In this document: positions 42,889-51,102 of the stretch, piece by piece
Layout of the letters: each line of letters begins with the position of its first letter
Position numbering within the stretch: position 1 is the first letter of the stretch
Assembly: GCA_934533075.1 (NCBI GenBank)
Contig: CAKTBJ010000019.1
Coordinates: 1-55,797, forward strand
DNA from: an uncultured Paracoccus sp.
Lineage (GTDB): Bacteria > Pseudomonadota > Alphaproteobacteria > Rhodobacterales > Rhodobacteraceae
Length of the DNA: 55,797 nt
Reading direction: 5' to 3'
Program-made: the position numbers and the translations under genes
The notes under the pieces: generated by a model
The model's database searches: none
What the model was told of the DNA's origin: nothing
The model's input: the letters and a program-made list of their open reading frames with translations, nothing else

Positions 42889-43155
42889 GCCGGGGCCTCA
42901 CTGCGGATCGGCCAGCCAAGGCAGCCCGCAATCGCCAAGGCATCCGCAATCACAGGCCGGTCGCTGGCCGGCAGGCCGTGATCGCCCTGCCACAACGCAT
43001 TGATCGCCGGCTGCTTGCCGGCGCCCGGACAGCCCGTGACCGGCAGGACCGGCCCGCTCATGCCCGCCCCTCGCCCCGGATCGGCCGGCCGGGGCGGGCC
43101 GCGACCGCCAGCACGCCGCCCGCGATCACCGGCTGGCCATTGACCAGCAGGTCAT
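42801..43155. repeat. 173-bp tandem duplication across a gene junction
   Basis: Copies at about 42801-42973 and 42974-43155 align with essentially no gaps at roughly 70 percent identity by eye; for example GGCCGTG starts both copies, and CGCATTGATCGCCG and CTTGCCGGCGCCC recur 173 bp apart. Each copy spans the amidohydrolase C-terminal end, the ATGA junction and the COG0523 N-terminus. The inner duplicate created the mini-ORF 42885-43061. Confidence 0.85.
42885..43061 (-). pseudogene. 58-codon hybrid mini-ORF made by junction duplication
   Basis: It starts in ATGA with the amidohydrolase stop and ends in ATGA with the COG0523 start. Residues 1-29 copy the COG0523 N-terminus (MSGPVLPVTGCPGAGKQPAI against [20 protein letters not shown]). 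Residues about 34-58 copy the amidohydrolase C-terminus (RPVIADALAIAGCLGWPIRS against QPVIAGGVLAVAARPGRPIR). The P-loop Lys-Thr-Thr has become Lys-Gln-Pro, so GTP binding is lost. Translation probably passes through it to keep coupling between the two real genes. It may have no protein function of its own. Confidence 0.75.
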
Positions 43156-44575
43156 GCACGCCCTTCGCCGGGCGGTTCATGTGCTGGAAGGTGGCCTGCT
43201 CGCCGATCTCCCCGGCATCGAAGACCACGATGTCGGCATCGCAGCCCACCTGCATCCGGGCCTTGCGGCGCATCGCCGGCGCGCAATCCTCGATGATCCG
43301 GCAGGGGATCAGGGTGCTTTTGGCGATGGCCTCCATCAGCCCGACCAGAGGCCGCTCGCGCACATATTGGCGGAAGAAGCGCGTAAAGGTGCCCGAGGAG
43401 CGCGGATGCGAGAACACGGTCTCCGGCAAAGGCCAGTCCTCGCCGGTATAGATCGCGCCCGCCGCATCCACCCAGGGCATCGCGTCCGAGGCGATGGCGC
43501 CGCCCGGATACATCACCGACAGGTCCAGCAGCGGCTGATGCGGGCCGTAACCCTCGGTGTTCAGGAAATGGGTCAGGATCAGCTCGCCGGGATTGCGCGC
43601 GGCGGCGGCGATCACGTCCTCGCGGCTTTGAAAGCGGTAGCCGGTGGCGACGGTCTGAAGGCTGTCATAGCTGCGCCCGGTGCGGCGCGGAAAGTCGGGG
43701 TCCTGATAGAAGGCGGCCGAGATCACGGTCGAGCCGGTGCCGTAGGGATAGGCCTCGACGGTGATCGGCAGGCCCTGCGCCTGCGCCTTTTGCAGGATCT
43801 CCACCGCGCGCCCCACATCGGTGCCGGAGGTCGAATTCAGGTGACAGATATGCATATGCGCCCCGGTGGCGCCGGCATAGCCGATCAGGCGGATATAGGC
43901 CTCGATCGAGGATTGCGGGTCGATGTCGGCGGTATAGGCCACATGCGTGAAGGTCGGCGTGCCGGTCGCGGCGGCCAGCTGGCAGACCGCGACCATCTCC
44001 TTGACGCCGGCGCCGTCGGCATAGGCGTTGGGGATGCCGATGCCGATGGCGCCCTCCGCGATGCCGTCGCGAATCAGGGCGGTGATGCGGGCGACCTGCT
44101 CGTCGGTGGCGATGTCGCGGACCCAGCGCGGATCGTTCGCGCCCGCGCCCATCATCTCCAGCGGCGCGCCGCCGGTGAGGTTCATGCCGATGATCACCGC
44201 CTTGCGCGCCAGGATCCAGGCGGCAGCGGTGCCATAGTTCAGCACCCGCCCGGTTTCGGCCTGCATGTCATACCAGGGCGCGACCGGCAGGGTGCCGACC
44301 TCCAGTTCCAGCGATGTGGTCACGCCGTCGAAGGCCTGCATGCGGTCGGCGGGTATGGATTGGCCATGCGCATGAATGTCGATGAAGCCCGGCGCGACCA
44401 CGCGGCCGGCGGCGTCGATGGTCCGCGCCGCCGTGCCGAGGCCGTGGCCGATGGCCGCGATACGGTCGCCGCGGATCGCCAGGTCGGCGAATTCGTCGCG
44501 CCCGGTCTCGGGGTCCATCACCCGCCCGCCTCGGATCAGGATGTCGAAATCGGTCTGGGACATGGGTTCGCTCAT
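43058..44575 (-). CDS. N-acyl-D-amino acid deacylase-type amidohydrolase
   Basis: A 505-residue member of the amidohydrolase superfamily, D-aminoacylase branch. Metal-site landmarks are GFIDIHAHGQS (H-x-H), THVAYTADID, MHICHLNST and ASDAMPW (catalytic Asp). Where D-aminoacylase has a metal Cys in VGNCG, this protein has Glu in SLELEVG. N- and C-terminal segments form the small beta domain (DILIRGGRVMDPETG; GQPVIAGGVLAV). It would release D-amino acids or related acids from N-acyl or dipeptide forms, complementing dadA at 29.6 kb. ATG 44575 is used; ATG 44563 is possible; neither has a strong ribosome site. Confidence 0.9.
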   Translation of the reverse strand: MSEPMSQTDFDILIRGGRVMDPETGRDEFADLAIRGDRIAAIGHGLGTAARTIDAAGRVVAPGFIDIHAHGQSIPADRMQAFDGVTTSLELEVGTLPVAPWYDMQAETGRVLNYGTAAAWILARKAVIIGMNLTGGAPLEMMGAGANDPRWVRDIATDEQVARITALIRDGIAEGAIGIGIPNAYADGAGVKEMVAVCQLAAATGTPTFTHVAYTADIDPQSSIEAYIRLIGYAGATGAHMHICHLNSTSGTDVGRAVEILQKAQAQGLPITVEAYPYGTGSTVISAAFYQDPDFPRRTGRSYDSLQTVATGYRFQSREDVIAAAARNPGELILTHFLNTEGYGPHQPLLDLSVMYPGGAIASDAMPWVDAAGAIYTGEDWPLPETVFSHPRSSGTFTRFFRQYVRERPLVGLMEAIAKSTLIPCRIIEDCAPAMRRKARMQVGCDADIVVFDAGEIGEQATFQHMNRPAKGVHDLLVNGQPVIAGGVLAVAARPGRPIRGEGRA

Positions 44576-44651
44576 CTGAAGGATGCGGGCAGGTTAGCAG
44601 GGCGGGCGGCGGGGGAAAGGGCGGAATGCGGACGCGCGCCCTGTCGCCGGA

Positions 44652-45125
44652 ACGGCCTGAGGCGCATAGCGGCAGCCGAGGCTTCGCCGGCGGCACGACT
44701 GCCGCCCTGCGCGACAAGGCTCCATCGGCAGCCAACGCCGCGCCGCCGATACGGCTACGGCCTCGCATGATCGAGGCGACGGGGCGGATTGCGGGCTGGA
44801 CGGCCGAAGCTGTGCCGGCCCATCGGGCGCCTGCCGGAGGTCCCATCCGATCGGCACATATGCCGCCCCGCACGACCGGAGGCACCCCATCGGAGGCCAA
44901 GGCCGCGCCGCCGATACCGGGAACGCCTCGCACGACCGGGATGGCATGCGGGGGCCGGGCGGCCGAAGCCGTGCCAGACGGACCATCGGGCGCCTGCCGG
45001 AGGTCCCATCCAATCGGCACATATGCCGCCCCGCACCACCGGGCGCATCCCGTCGGGCGCCAAGGCCGTGCCGCCGATATGGGCAACGCCTCGCATGACC
45101 GGGATGCGGGACGGGCGGCCTAATC
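44652..45125. repeat. About 157-bp tandem repeat array, three copies
   Basis: Copies at about 44652-44800, 44801-44959 and 44960-45115, with a further start that runs into the last codons of the 45120 gene. Starts are marked by CGGCC; shared blocks include GCGCCTGCCGGAGGTCCCAT, TCGGCACATATGCCGCCCCG and CGCGCCGCCGAT. Copies 2 and 3 are about 85 percent identical; copy 1 is more diverged. This fills the 544-bp gap 44576-45119. Both strands stay open in several frames, but no convincing start or family exists. Confidence 0.85.
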
Positions 45126-46029
45126 CCGCTGCCAGACGAAGGACCGGGCCGCGCCCTGCACCAGCAGCCACGGCTCCAGCGCCGAGAACACCTCGCTGAG
45201 CACCACGCCGACGCGGGTGCCGTCCTGAATGACCGGAGTGCCGGCATAGATCGCCGTGATGCGGGGCCGGCCCCCCGCATAGGCGGGATCGGCGGAATGC
45301 AGCGCCGCCACCGCACCGGAGGCGTCCAGTTCCACCGCCTCCGCCCCTGCCGGATGGACGGGAAGGCGGTCGGGCAATTCGGCCAGCACATGGGCGGCGC
45401 GGCCCTGCCCCATCACCGCCAGCGCCATGCCGCCCAGCGCCGCCGCCAGCGCGTCGCCATGCAGCCGGGCCGCATGGATCGAGTTGTGCAGGATGGCGCA
45501 GGTCGCCGCGCCGTCATGCAGGAAACGGCCCAGATCGTCGCGCATCCCGACCCGTGGCGCATTGGCGGCCAGGCACGGTCCCGCCAGCGGCAGGCAGATC
45601 AGCCCGGCCCAGCCCCGGCGCCGAGGCCAGCAGCGCCTCCAGCCCCGCCTGATCCAGCCCCTCCGCCATCCGCGCCAGCGCATGGGCATTCAGCGCCTCG
45701 CCCCCCGGCAGGGCCGAGTTCGGCAGCCGATGGCCCGTCACCAGCCCCACCCCGCCATCGGCGGGCAGGAATTGCAGCAGCGGCTCGGGCCGGTTCGGGC
45801 CGCTGGAGATGATCGCGGCATGGCGCGCCGCCGCCCAGCCCTCGGGCAGCGTCAGGCCCAGCGTGCCGCCGTCCTGCGTGACGGCGTGGTGCAGGCCGCC
45901 GCCCGCATCGCGCCAGACGAGGACCGCGAAGCCGCCGATGGCACCGGCGCCCAGGGCCTCGGCGGCCCGCAGGGCGTGAAAGGCGGCCAGCCCGGCGCGC
46001 GGGCCGCGCGTGGCGATGCCGATGGTCAT
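45120..46029 (-). pseudogene. Frameshifted conserved hypothetical gene (DUF6963-like)
   Basis: Two consecutive frames make one protein: from ATG 46029 (TIGIATRGPRAGLAAFHALR, ISSGPNRPEPLLQFLPADGG, GLVTGHRLPNSAL) to about 45615, then one base over (ANAPRVGMRDDLGRFLHDGA, ILHNSIHAARLHGD, ending VWQRD). The total is 910 nt, one more than 303 codons, so a single extra base near 45600-45620, in a GGGCTGGGCCGGG stretch, explains it. It resembles proteins listed as DUF6963 (memory only). It could be a true null allele, a sequencing error or +1 recoding. Weak ribosome site; the start lies in an inverted repeat. Confidence 0.7.
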
Positions 46030-46435
46030 GGCGAGGGCGCCCCGCCACGGTCCCGGCGGTCGCCGCGATCCCGCCGCGCCGGTGGCGGCCCGGCCGGGCG
46101 CCCTCGCCCATGCAGGGGATTGCCGATGCAGGGATTGCCCCGCATCGGGCGAAGGGCATGCGGGTCGCCGGCGGCGGCGGTCATGGCGAAGGCTCCCCTG
46201 GTTACCCGGCCACGTTTCACCGCGCATCCGGGGCTGTCAATGCCCGGACGGTGCCCGCCCCGGCCAGCCCGGCGGCGGCGCCCCCCGCCCCCGCACGCCA
46301 TGCCCCGGAAAGGCACCGCCCCCTGAAACTATGCACGATATAACTGGAATCTTTCCAAAGCTTCGCTGGAACTCGGCCGCGCGATCAGGCTCAATCCCAC
46401 GCATCCGCGACGAACCGGCAGACAGGAGACAGGCG
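46030..46435. promoter_or_regulatory. Divergent spacer with a start-sequestering inverted repeat
   Basis: This 406-bp gap separates the frameshifted gene from the S9 peptidase gene. A perfect 13-bp inverted repeat (GGCGAGGGCGCCC at 46030-46042 and its complement at 46096-46108) abuts the minus-strand ATG 46029 and would fold in its mRNA leader. GGTCATGGCGA occurs at 46024 and again at 46179, giving an upstream 52-codon frame (46184-46026) ending in ATGA. A 15-bp direct repeat lies at 46110-46139. An AT-rich patch with GATATAACT near 46338-46346 may hold the promoter for the S9 gene. Confidence 0.5.
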
Positions 46436-48256
46436 ATGACATCGCAAGCCCGCCCCGGCAGCACCCCGACCATCGCAGACTATATTGCCCTGCCCGAGGC
46501 CGGCAAGCCGGTGCTTTCGGCCGATGGCGGGCTGCTGGCCTTCCTGTCCAACCGATCCGGCAGCAACCAGATCTGGACCTGCCCGATGCAGGACGGGCGC
46601 CCGGCGGGCCAGCCCCGGCAACTGACCGACCTGCCCGAGCGCGTGATCACCATCGCCTTCGCCCCCAAGGGCCGCGACCTGATCTTCACCACCGACCGCG
46701 GCATGGACGAACGCTTCCAGATCTGGCTGATCCCGGATGGCGAAGGCATCCCCCGCCCGCTGACCCATGCGCCCGGCCGCGTGCATCAATGGGGCGCATG
46801 GGGACCGGAGGCCGACCGCATCGCCTTCACCGCCAACATCCGCGACGCGCGGCTGATGGACCTCTACGTGCTGGACCTCGCGGGCGGCGAGGCGCGGCAG
46901 GTCTGGCAGGGCGAGGGCTTTGCCGAGGCGCTGGCCTTCGCCCCCGACGGCCGCATCCTCATGCGCGATTCGCGGCGCTCGATGCGCGATCAGGACCTGC
47001 TCTGGGTCGATCCCGCCACCGGCGACGCCCAGCCGATCCTGCCCCATGACGGGCCGGTGCAATACCTTCAGGTGCGGCTGGACAAGGACGGCGCCGGCGC
47101 CGTCGTGCTGACCGATCAGGGCAGCGACGTGACCCGGCCCTGCCGGCTGGACTTCGCCACCGGCCGGCTTGCGCCGATCCACGAAGTGCCTGGATGCGAG
47201 ATCGACAAGATCGTGCTCTCGCCCGCCCGCGACCGCATCGCCTGCCTGGTCAACCGCGAGGGGCTGATGGGGATCGAGATGGTCGATGCCGCCACCGGCG
47301 CCGCCACCCCCATCGGCGCGCCGGGCGAGGGGCAGATCAACGACCTGATCTTCGCCGGCGACAGCGGGCGGCTGATCTTCGACTTCGCCGGCCCGTCGCA
47401 GCCGGGCGACCTGTGGTCGTGGCATGCGGCGGAGGGATTCGCGCGCCTCGGCATGACCCCGGCGCAGGCCACGCCGACCGATCACGTCGCGGCCGAACTG
47501 CACCGCATCGAAAGCTTCGACGGGCTGTCGGTGCCGTTCTTCCTGTATACGCCGCAAGGCCCGCGCCCCGAAGCCGGCTGGCCGGTGCTGTTTCTGGTGC
47601 ATGGCGGGCCGGAACAGCAATGGAAGGGCCAGTTCCGCCCGGATATATGCTGGTATCTGGACCGGGGCATCATGGTGGTGGCGCCGAACATCCGCGGCTC
47701 GTCGGGCTATGGGCGGGCCTATTGCGCGCTGGACGACCGCGAGAAGCGCATGGATTCGGTGCGCGACCTGCTGGCGATCCGCGATCATGTCGCCGCGCGC
47801 CCCGATACCGACGCCGCGCGCATCGGCGTGATGGGACAGAGCTATGGCGGCTTCATGGTGCTGGCGGCACTGGTCGAGGCGCCCGAGGCCTGGGCCTGCG
47901 GCGTCGATCTTTACGGCGTGTCCAACTTCACCACGATGATGGTGACCACGGGGCCGTGGCGCATGGTGCTGCGTGCCGCCGAATACGGCGATCCGGTCAC
48001 GCAGGCCGCCATGCTGCACGACCTGTCCCCGATGACCCGGATCGAGCGCATCACCCGGCCGCTGCTGCTGGTGCATTGCACCGAGGACCCCCGCGTCGCC
48101 CCCGAGCAGAGCGAGCAGGTCTATGCCACCCTGCGCGGCCATGACCGCCCGGTCGAGATCCTGCGCATCGAGAACGAGGGCCACGGCTTTTCGCGCAAGC
48201 CCGCCAAGACCCGCGCCTTCCAGGCCATCACCGACTTCATTTCCCGCAACCTCTAG
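46436..48256 (+). CDS. S9 (prolyl oligopeptidase) family serine peptidase
   Basis: A 606-residue protein. An N-terminal beta-propeller built from TolB-like blades (about 20-340) is followed by an alpha/beta-hydrolase domain. Catalytic residues are Ser469 in GQSYGGFM, Asp551 in TEDPRVAPEQ and His583 in NEGHGFS. The oxyanion-region VHGGPEQQWKG is conserved. Members are acylaminoacyl or dipeptidyl peptidases that take short peptides through the propeller pore. No signal peptide is seen, so it is cytoplasmic. AGGAG lies eight bases before the ATG. It is followed after 35 bp by a peptide-type SBP gene, consistent with peptide scavenging. Confidence 0.92.
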   Translation: MTSQARPGSTPTIADYIALPEAGKPVLSADGGLLAFLSNRSGSNQIWTCPMQDGRPAGQPRQLTDLPERVITIAFAPKGRDLIFTTDRGMDERFQIWLIPDGEGIPRPLTHAPGRVHQWGAWGPEADRIAFTANIRDARLMDLYVLDLAGGEARQVWQGEGFAEALAFAPDGRILMRDSRRSMRDQDLLWVDPATGDAQPILPHDGPVQYLQVRLDKDGAGAVVLTDQGSDVTRPCRLDFATGRLAPIHEVPGCEIDKIVLSPARDRIACLVNREGLMGIEMVDAATGAATPIGAPGEGQINDLIFAGDSGRLIFDFAGPSQPGDLWSWHAAEGFARLGMTPAQATPTDHVAAELHRIESFDGLSVPFFLYTPQGPRPEAGWPVLFLVHGGPEQQWKGQFRPDICWYLDRGIMVVAPNIRGSSGYGRAYCALDDREKRMDSVRDLLAIRDHVAARPDTDAARIGVMGQSYGGFMVLAALVEAPEAWACGVDLYGVSNFTTMMVTTGPWRMVLRAAEYGDPVTQAAMLHDLSPMTRIERITRPLLLVHCTEDPRVAPEQSEQVYATLRGHDRPVEILRIENEGHGFSRKPAKTRAFQAITDFISRNL

Positions 48257-48291
48257 CCCGCCCTACGCAGACCCGACAGGAGGAGACCCAC

Positions 48292-49884
48292 GTGACATTC
48301 CGCACCCTCGCCGCCACCGGCGCCATCATCGCCGCGCTCGGCGCCCCGGCCCTGGCCGAGACGCCGCCGAACGCGATGATCATGGCGTTCAACATCGACG
48401 CCATCACCACCTTCGACCCGGCCCAGATCGCCGAGGCCGTCACCGACGAGTTCATCACCAACACCTGCGATTCGCTGGCGAATTTCGCGCCGGACGACGA
48501 ATCGACCTCGGTCCCCGCGCTGGCCGAAAGCTGGGAGGTGTCCGAGGACGGGCTGACCGTCACCTTCCACCTGCGCGAGGGCATCGTGTTCCCGGACGGC
48601 ACGCCCGGCACCGCCGGCGATCTGGTCTGGTCGATGGCGCGCGTGGTCAAGCTGGGCTTCGGCAATGCCGCGCAGCTGACCGAATTCGGCTTTACCGCCG
48701 ACAATATCGAGCAGCGCATCACCGCCCCCGACGACCGCACCGTGGTGATGACCCTCGACAAGCCCTATCCGATCAGCCTGATCCTGTCCTCGATCGCGGC
48801 GAACCGGGTGGCCGCCATGCTGCACCGCACCGTGCTGGAGGCCAACGAGAAGGACGGCGACCTGGGCAATGCCTACCTGCAATCCGCCACCGCCTGCGTC
48901 GGCCCCTACAGCCTGCGCCAGTGGAACCCCGGCGAGGTCGTGGTGCTGGAAGCCAACGAGCATTATCACGGCGAGAAGCCCAAGCTGCAACGCATCCTGA
49001 TCCGCCACGTGGCCGAGCCGGGCACCCAGCGCCTGCTGCTGGAAAAGGGCGATATCGACGTGGCCCGCAACCTGGGCGCCGAGGACCTGCTGGCGCTGGA
49101 GGCCGTGGACGGGATCGAGATCGTCTCGACGCTGATCCCCTCGCAATTCTATCTGGGCATGAACGCCGCGAAGGAACCCTTCGACGATCCGAAGGTGCGT
49201 CTGGCGATGCGCTGGCTGGTGGATTACCAGGGCCTCGCCGATTCGGTGATGAAGGGCGTGGGCGTGCCGCGCGCGGCGCCGGTGCCGCTTGGCTCCTTCG
49301 GGGCGCTGGACGAGGCCGAGGGCCAGCCCTTCCATGCCGATCTGGACAAGGCGCGGGAATTGCTGGCGGAAGCCGGCTACCCGGACGGGTTCACGGCGAC
49401 GATGATCATCGGCTCGCATCCCTATGCCGACCCGATCGCGCAGTCGATCCAGCAGAACGCCGCCCAGATCGGCGTGACCCTGAACATCGAGCGCATGGCC
49501 AATGCGCAACTGTTCGCCCGCCACCGCTCGCGCGATTTCCAGGCGGCGATGCTGGGCTTCCGCGCCTCGGTGCCGGATGCGCATGGCATGCTGTCGCGCT
49601 TCGTCTACAACCCCGACAACTCGCTTGAGGCGCAGCTGACGCAATACCCCTCCTGGCGGTCGGACTATTACGACGAGGCGATGAACGCCCGCGTCGACGA
49701 GGCCCTGTTCGAGCGCGACCCCGAAAAGCGCGCCGAGCTTTACCACCAGTTGCAGCGCGACATCATGCAGGAAGGCCCGATGGCCTATGTGATGCAGTCG
49801 ATCAACGTGGCGGCCAAGCGCGACACGCTGAAGGATTGGACCTGGAACGGCTTCCGCATCTATTACGGCAAGGCCAGCAAATAG
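48292..49884 (+). CDS. ABC transporter substrate-binding protein, family 5 (no adjacent permease)
   Basis: A 530-residue exported protein with a short Sec signal (FRTLAATGAIIAALGAPALA). Hallmarks are DAITTFDPAQIAEAVTDEF, LAESWEVSEDGLTVTFHLREG and DPKVRLAMRWLVDYQG. It starts with GTG 48292 behind CAGGAGGAG. It sits between an S9 peptidase and a beta-lactamase-fold hydrolase on the same strand. The ATPase genes entering at the right edge (54743-55797) run the other way and may be the rest of its importer. Confidence 0.93.
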   Translation: MTFRTLAATGAIIAALGAPALAETPPNAMIMAFNIDAITTFDPAQIAEAVTDEFITNTCDSLANFAPDDESTSVPALAESWEVSEDGLTVTFHLREGIVFPDGTPGTAGDLVWSMARVVKLGFGNAAQLTEFGFTADNIEQRITAPDDRTVVMTLDKPYPISLILSSIAANRVAAMLHRTVLEANEKDGDLGNAYLQSATACVGPYSLRQWNPGEVVVLEANEHYHGEKPKLQRILIRHVAEPGTQRLLLEKGDIDVARNLGAEDLLALEAVDGIEIVSTLIPSQFYLGMNAAKEPFDDPKVRLAMRWLVDYQGLADSVMKGVGVPRAAPVPLGSFGALDEAEGQPFHADLDKARELLAEAGYPDGFTATMIIGSHPYADPIAQSIQQNAAQIGVTLNIERMANAQLFARHRSRDFQAAMLGFRASVPDAHGMLSRFVYNPDNSLEAQLTQYPSWRSDYYDEAMNARVDEALFERDPEKRAELYHQLQRDIMQEGPMAYVMQSINVAAKRDTLKDWTWNGFRIYYGKASK

Positions 49885-49904
49885 GCCCTTGCGGCGATAA
49901 CATG

Positions 49905-49931
49905 GGCCGGCCCCCTCCGCGGGGACCGGCC
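49905..49931 (+). terminator. Terminator after the binding-protein gene
   Basis: GGCCGG-CCCC pairs with GGGG-A-CCGGCC (one bulged A) around a 6-base loop, 21 bp after the SBP stop, and is followed by GTTT. Confidence 0.65.
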
Positions 49932-49980
49932 GTTTGACGAAAGGCAGGACCCCGACGGGGGCGATCCCCGACGGCCTCAC

Positions 49981-50107
49981 GGCGGCAGGCCGGCATCCGC
50001 ACCGGAGCCGCGCATTCGGCAGGGGCGGGGCGGTCGCCGGCGGCCCCGAGGCGGCAGGCCGGCACCCGCGCCAGCAGGGCCGCGCATTCGGCAAGGACAG
50101 GAACAGG
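49981..50107. repeat. 69-bp tandem duplication upstream of the beta-lactamase-fold gene
   Basis: GGCGGCAGGCCGGCA starts at 49981 and again at 50050; CCGCGCATTCGGCA recurs at the end of each copy. The second copy runs to the start region of the next gene and supplies its purine-rich leader. Confidence 0.85.
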
Positions 50108-50109
50108 AC

Positions 50110-51102
50110 ATGAGCAGCGACACCAATCCCGGCAGCGACTGGGTGATCCTCGACGACCCGGAGCAAGCGGGCTGGAAGCCGGAGGCCACCGCCCGCCTGC
50201 GCGACGTGCTGGCGGCGCAGAATTCCGATTGCATGATGGTGGTGCAGGCCGGGCGCGTGGTGTTCACGCATGGCGACATCACCCACAAGTATCTGTGCCA
50301 CTCGATGCGCAAGAGCTTTCTGGCCGCGCTGATCGGGCAGGACGTGGCCGAGGGCCGCATCCGCCTGGAGGCCACGATGGCCGAGCTGGGCATCGACGAC
50401 CACGACCCGCTGAGCGAGACCGAGCGTCAGGCCACCGTCCACGACCTGCTGATGGCGCGCTCGGGCGTCTATCATCCGGCGGGGTATGAAACCGACTTCA
50501 TGCGGCTGATCAAGGAAAAGCGCCACAGCCACGCGCCGGGCACCTTCTGGTGCTATAACAACTGGGATTTCAACGCGCTGGGGACGATCTTCGTGCAGCA
50601 AACGGGGCTGAGCGTGGCCGAGGCCTTCGCGCGGCGCATCGCCGGGCCGCTGGGGATGCAGGATTTCACGCTGGCGGGCGAGGCGCCGGATGCCTGGGTG
50701 GACGCCTTCACGGTCTCGCGCCATCCGGCTTACCCGTTCCGCCTGTCCAGCCGCGACCTGGCGCGCTTCGGGCAGCTGTTCCTGCAAGGCGGCCGCTGGT
50801 CGGGGCGGATGGTCCTGCCCGAGGGCTGGGCGGCCGAGAACGTGATGCCCTATTCCCATGCCGGCCATCGCGGCGCCTATGGCTATTGCTGGTGGCTGGA
50901 ACGCGACGGCGTGTTCGCGCCGGGGGTGCGCACGCCCTCGGGCGCCTATGCGGCGGTGGGTGCGGGCGGGCATTACTGCATGGTGATCCCGTCCCTGGAC
51001 ATGGTGCTGGTGCATCGCGTCGATACCGACATCACGGGCCGCGCGATCACCAAGCACGAATTCGGACGGCTGCTGAAGGCGTTGCTGGCCGCCGCGGCCT
51101 GA
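50110..51102 (+). CDS. Beta-lactamase-fold serine hydrolase
   Basis: A 330-residue class C beta-lactamase/D-aminopeptidase-type hydrolase. The SxxK motif is Ser65-Met-Arg-Lys68, the YxN motif Tyr149-Asn-Asn151, and the third motif region is GAGGHYC. No signal peptide is seen, so it is probably cytoplasmic and acts on esters, amides or D-amino acid peptides rather than on antibiotics in the periplasm. AACAGGAC precedes the ATG. It follows the SBP gene across the 69-bp repeat. Confidence 0.88.
   Translation: MSSDTNPGSDWVILDDPEQAGWKPEATARLRDVLAAQNSDCMMVVQAGRVVFTHGDITHKYLCHSMRKSFLAALIGQDVAEGRIRLEATMAELGIDDHDPLSETERQATVHDLLMARSGVYHPAGYETDFMRLIKEKRHSHAPGTFWCYNNWDFNALGTIFVQQTGLSVAEAFARRIAGPLGMQDFTLAGEAPDAWVDAFTVSRHPAYPFRLSSRDLARFGQLFLQGGRWSGRMVLPEGWAAENVMPYSHAGHRGAYGYCWWLERDGVFAPGVRTPSGAYAAVGAGGHYCMVIPSLDMVLVHRVDTDITGRAITKHEFGRLLKALLAAAA

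Noticed and set aside
44652..45115. CRISPR array
   Set aside because: The repeats are about 157 bp, diverged along their whole length, not short identical units with unique spacers, and no cas genes are nearby.
44594..45391. Repeat-containing open frames on both strands as possible new proteins
   Set aside because: Several frames stay open at once, none has a convincing ribosome site or conserved start, and the copies do not preserve one frame.
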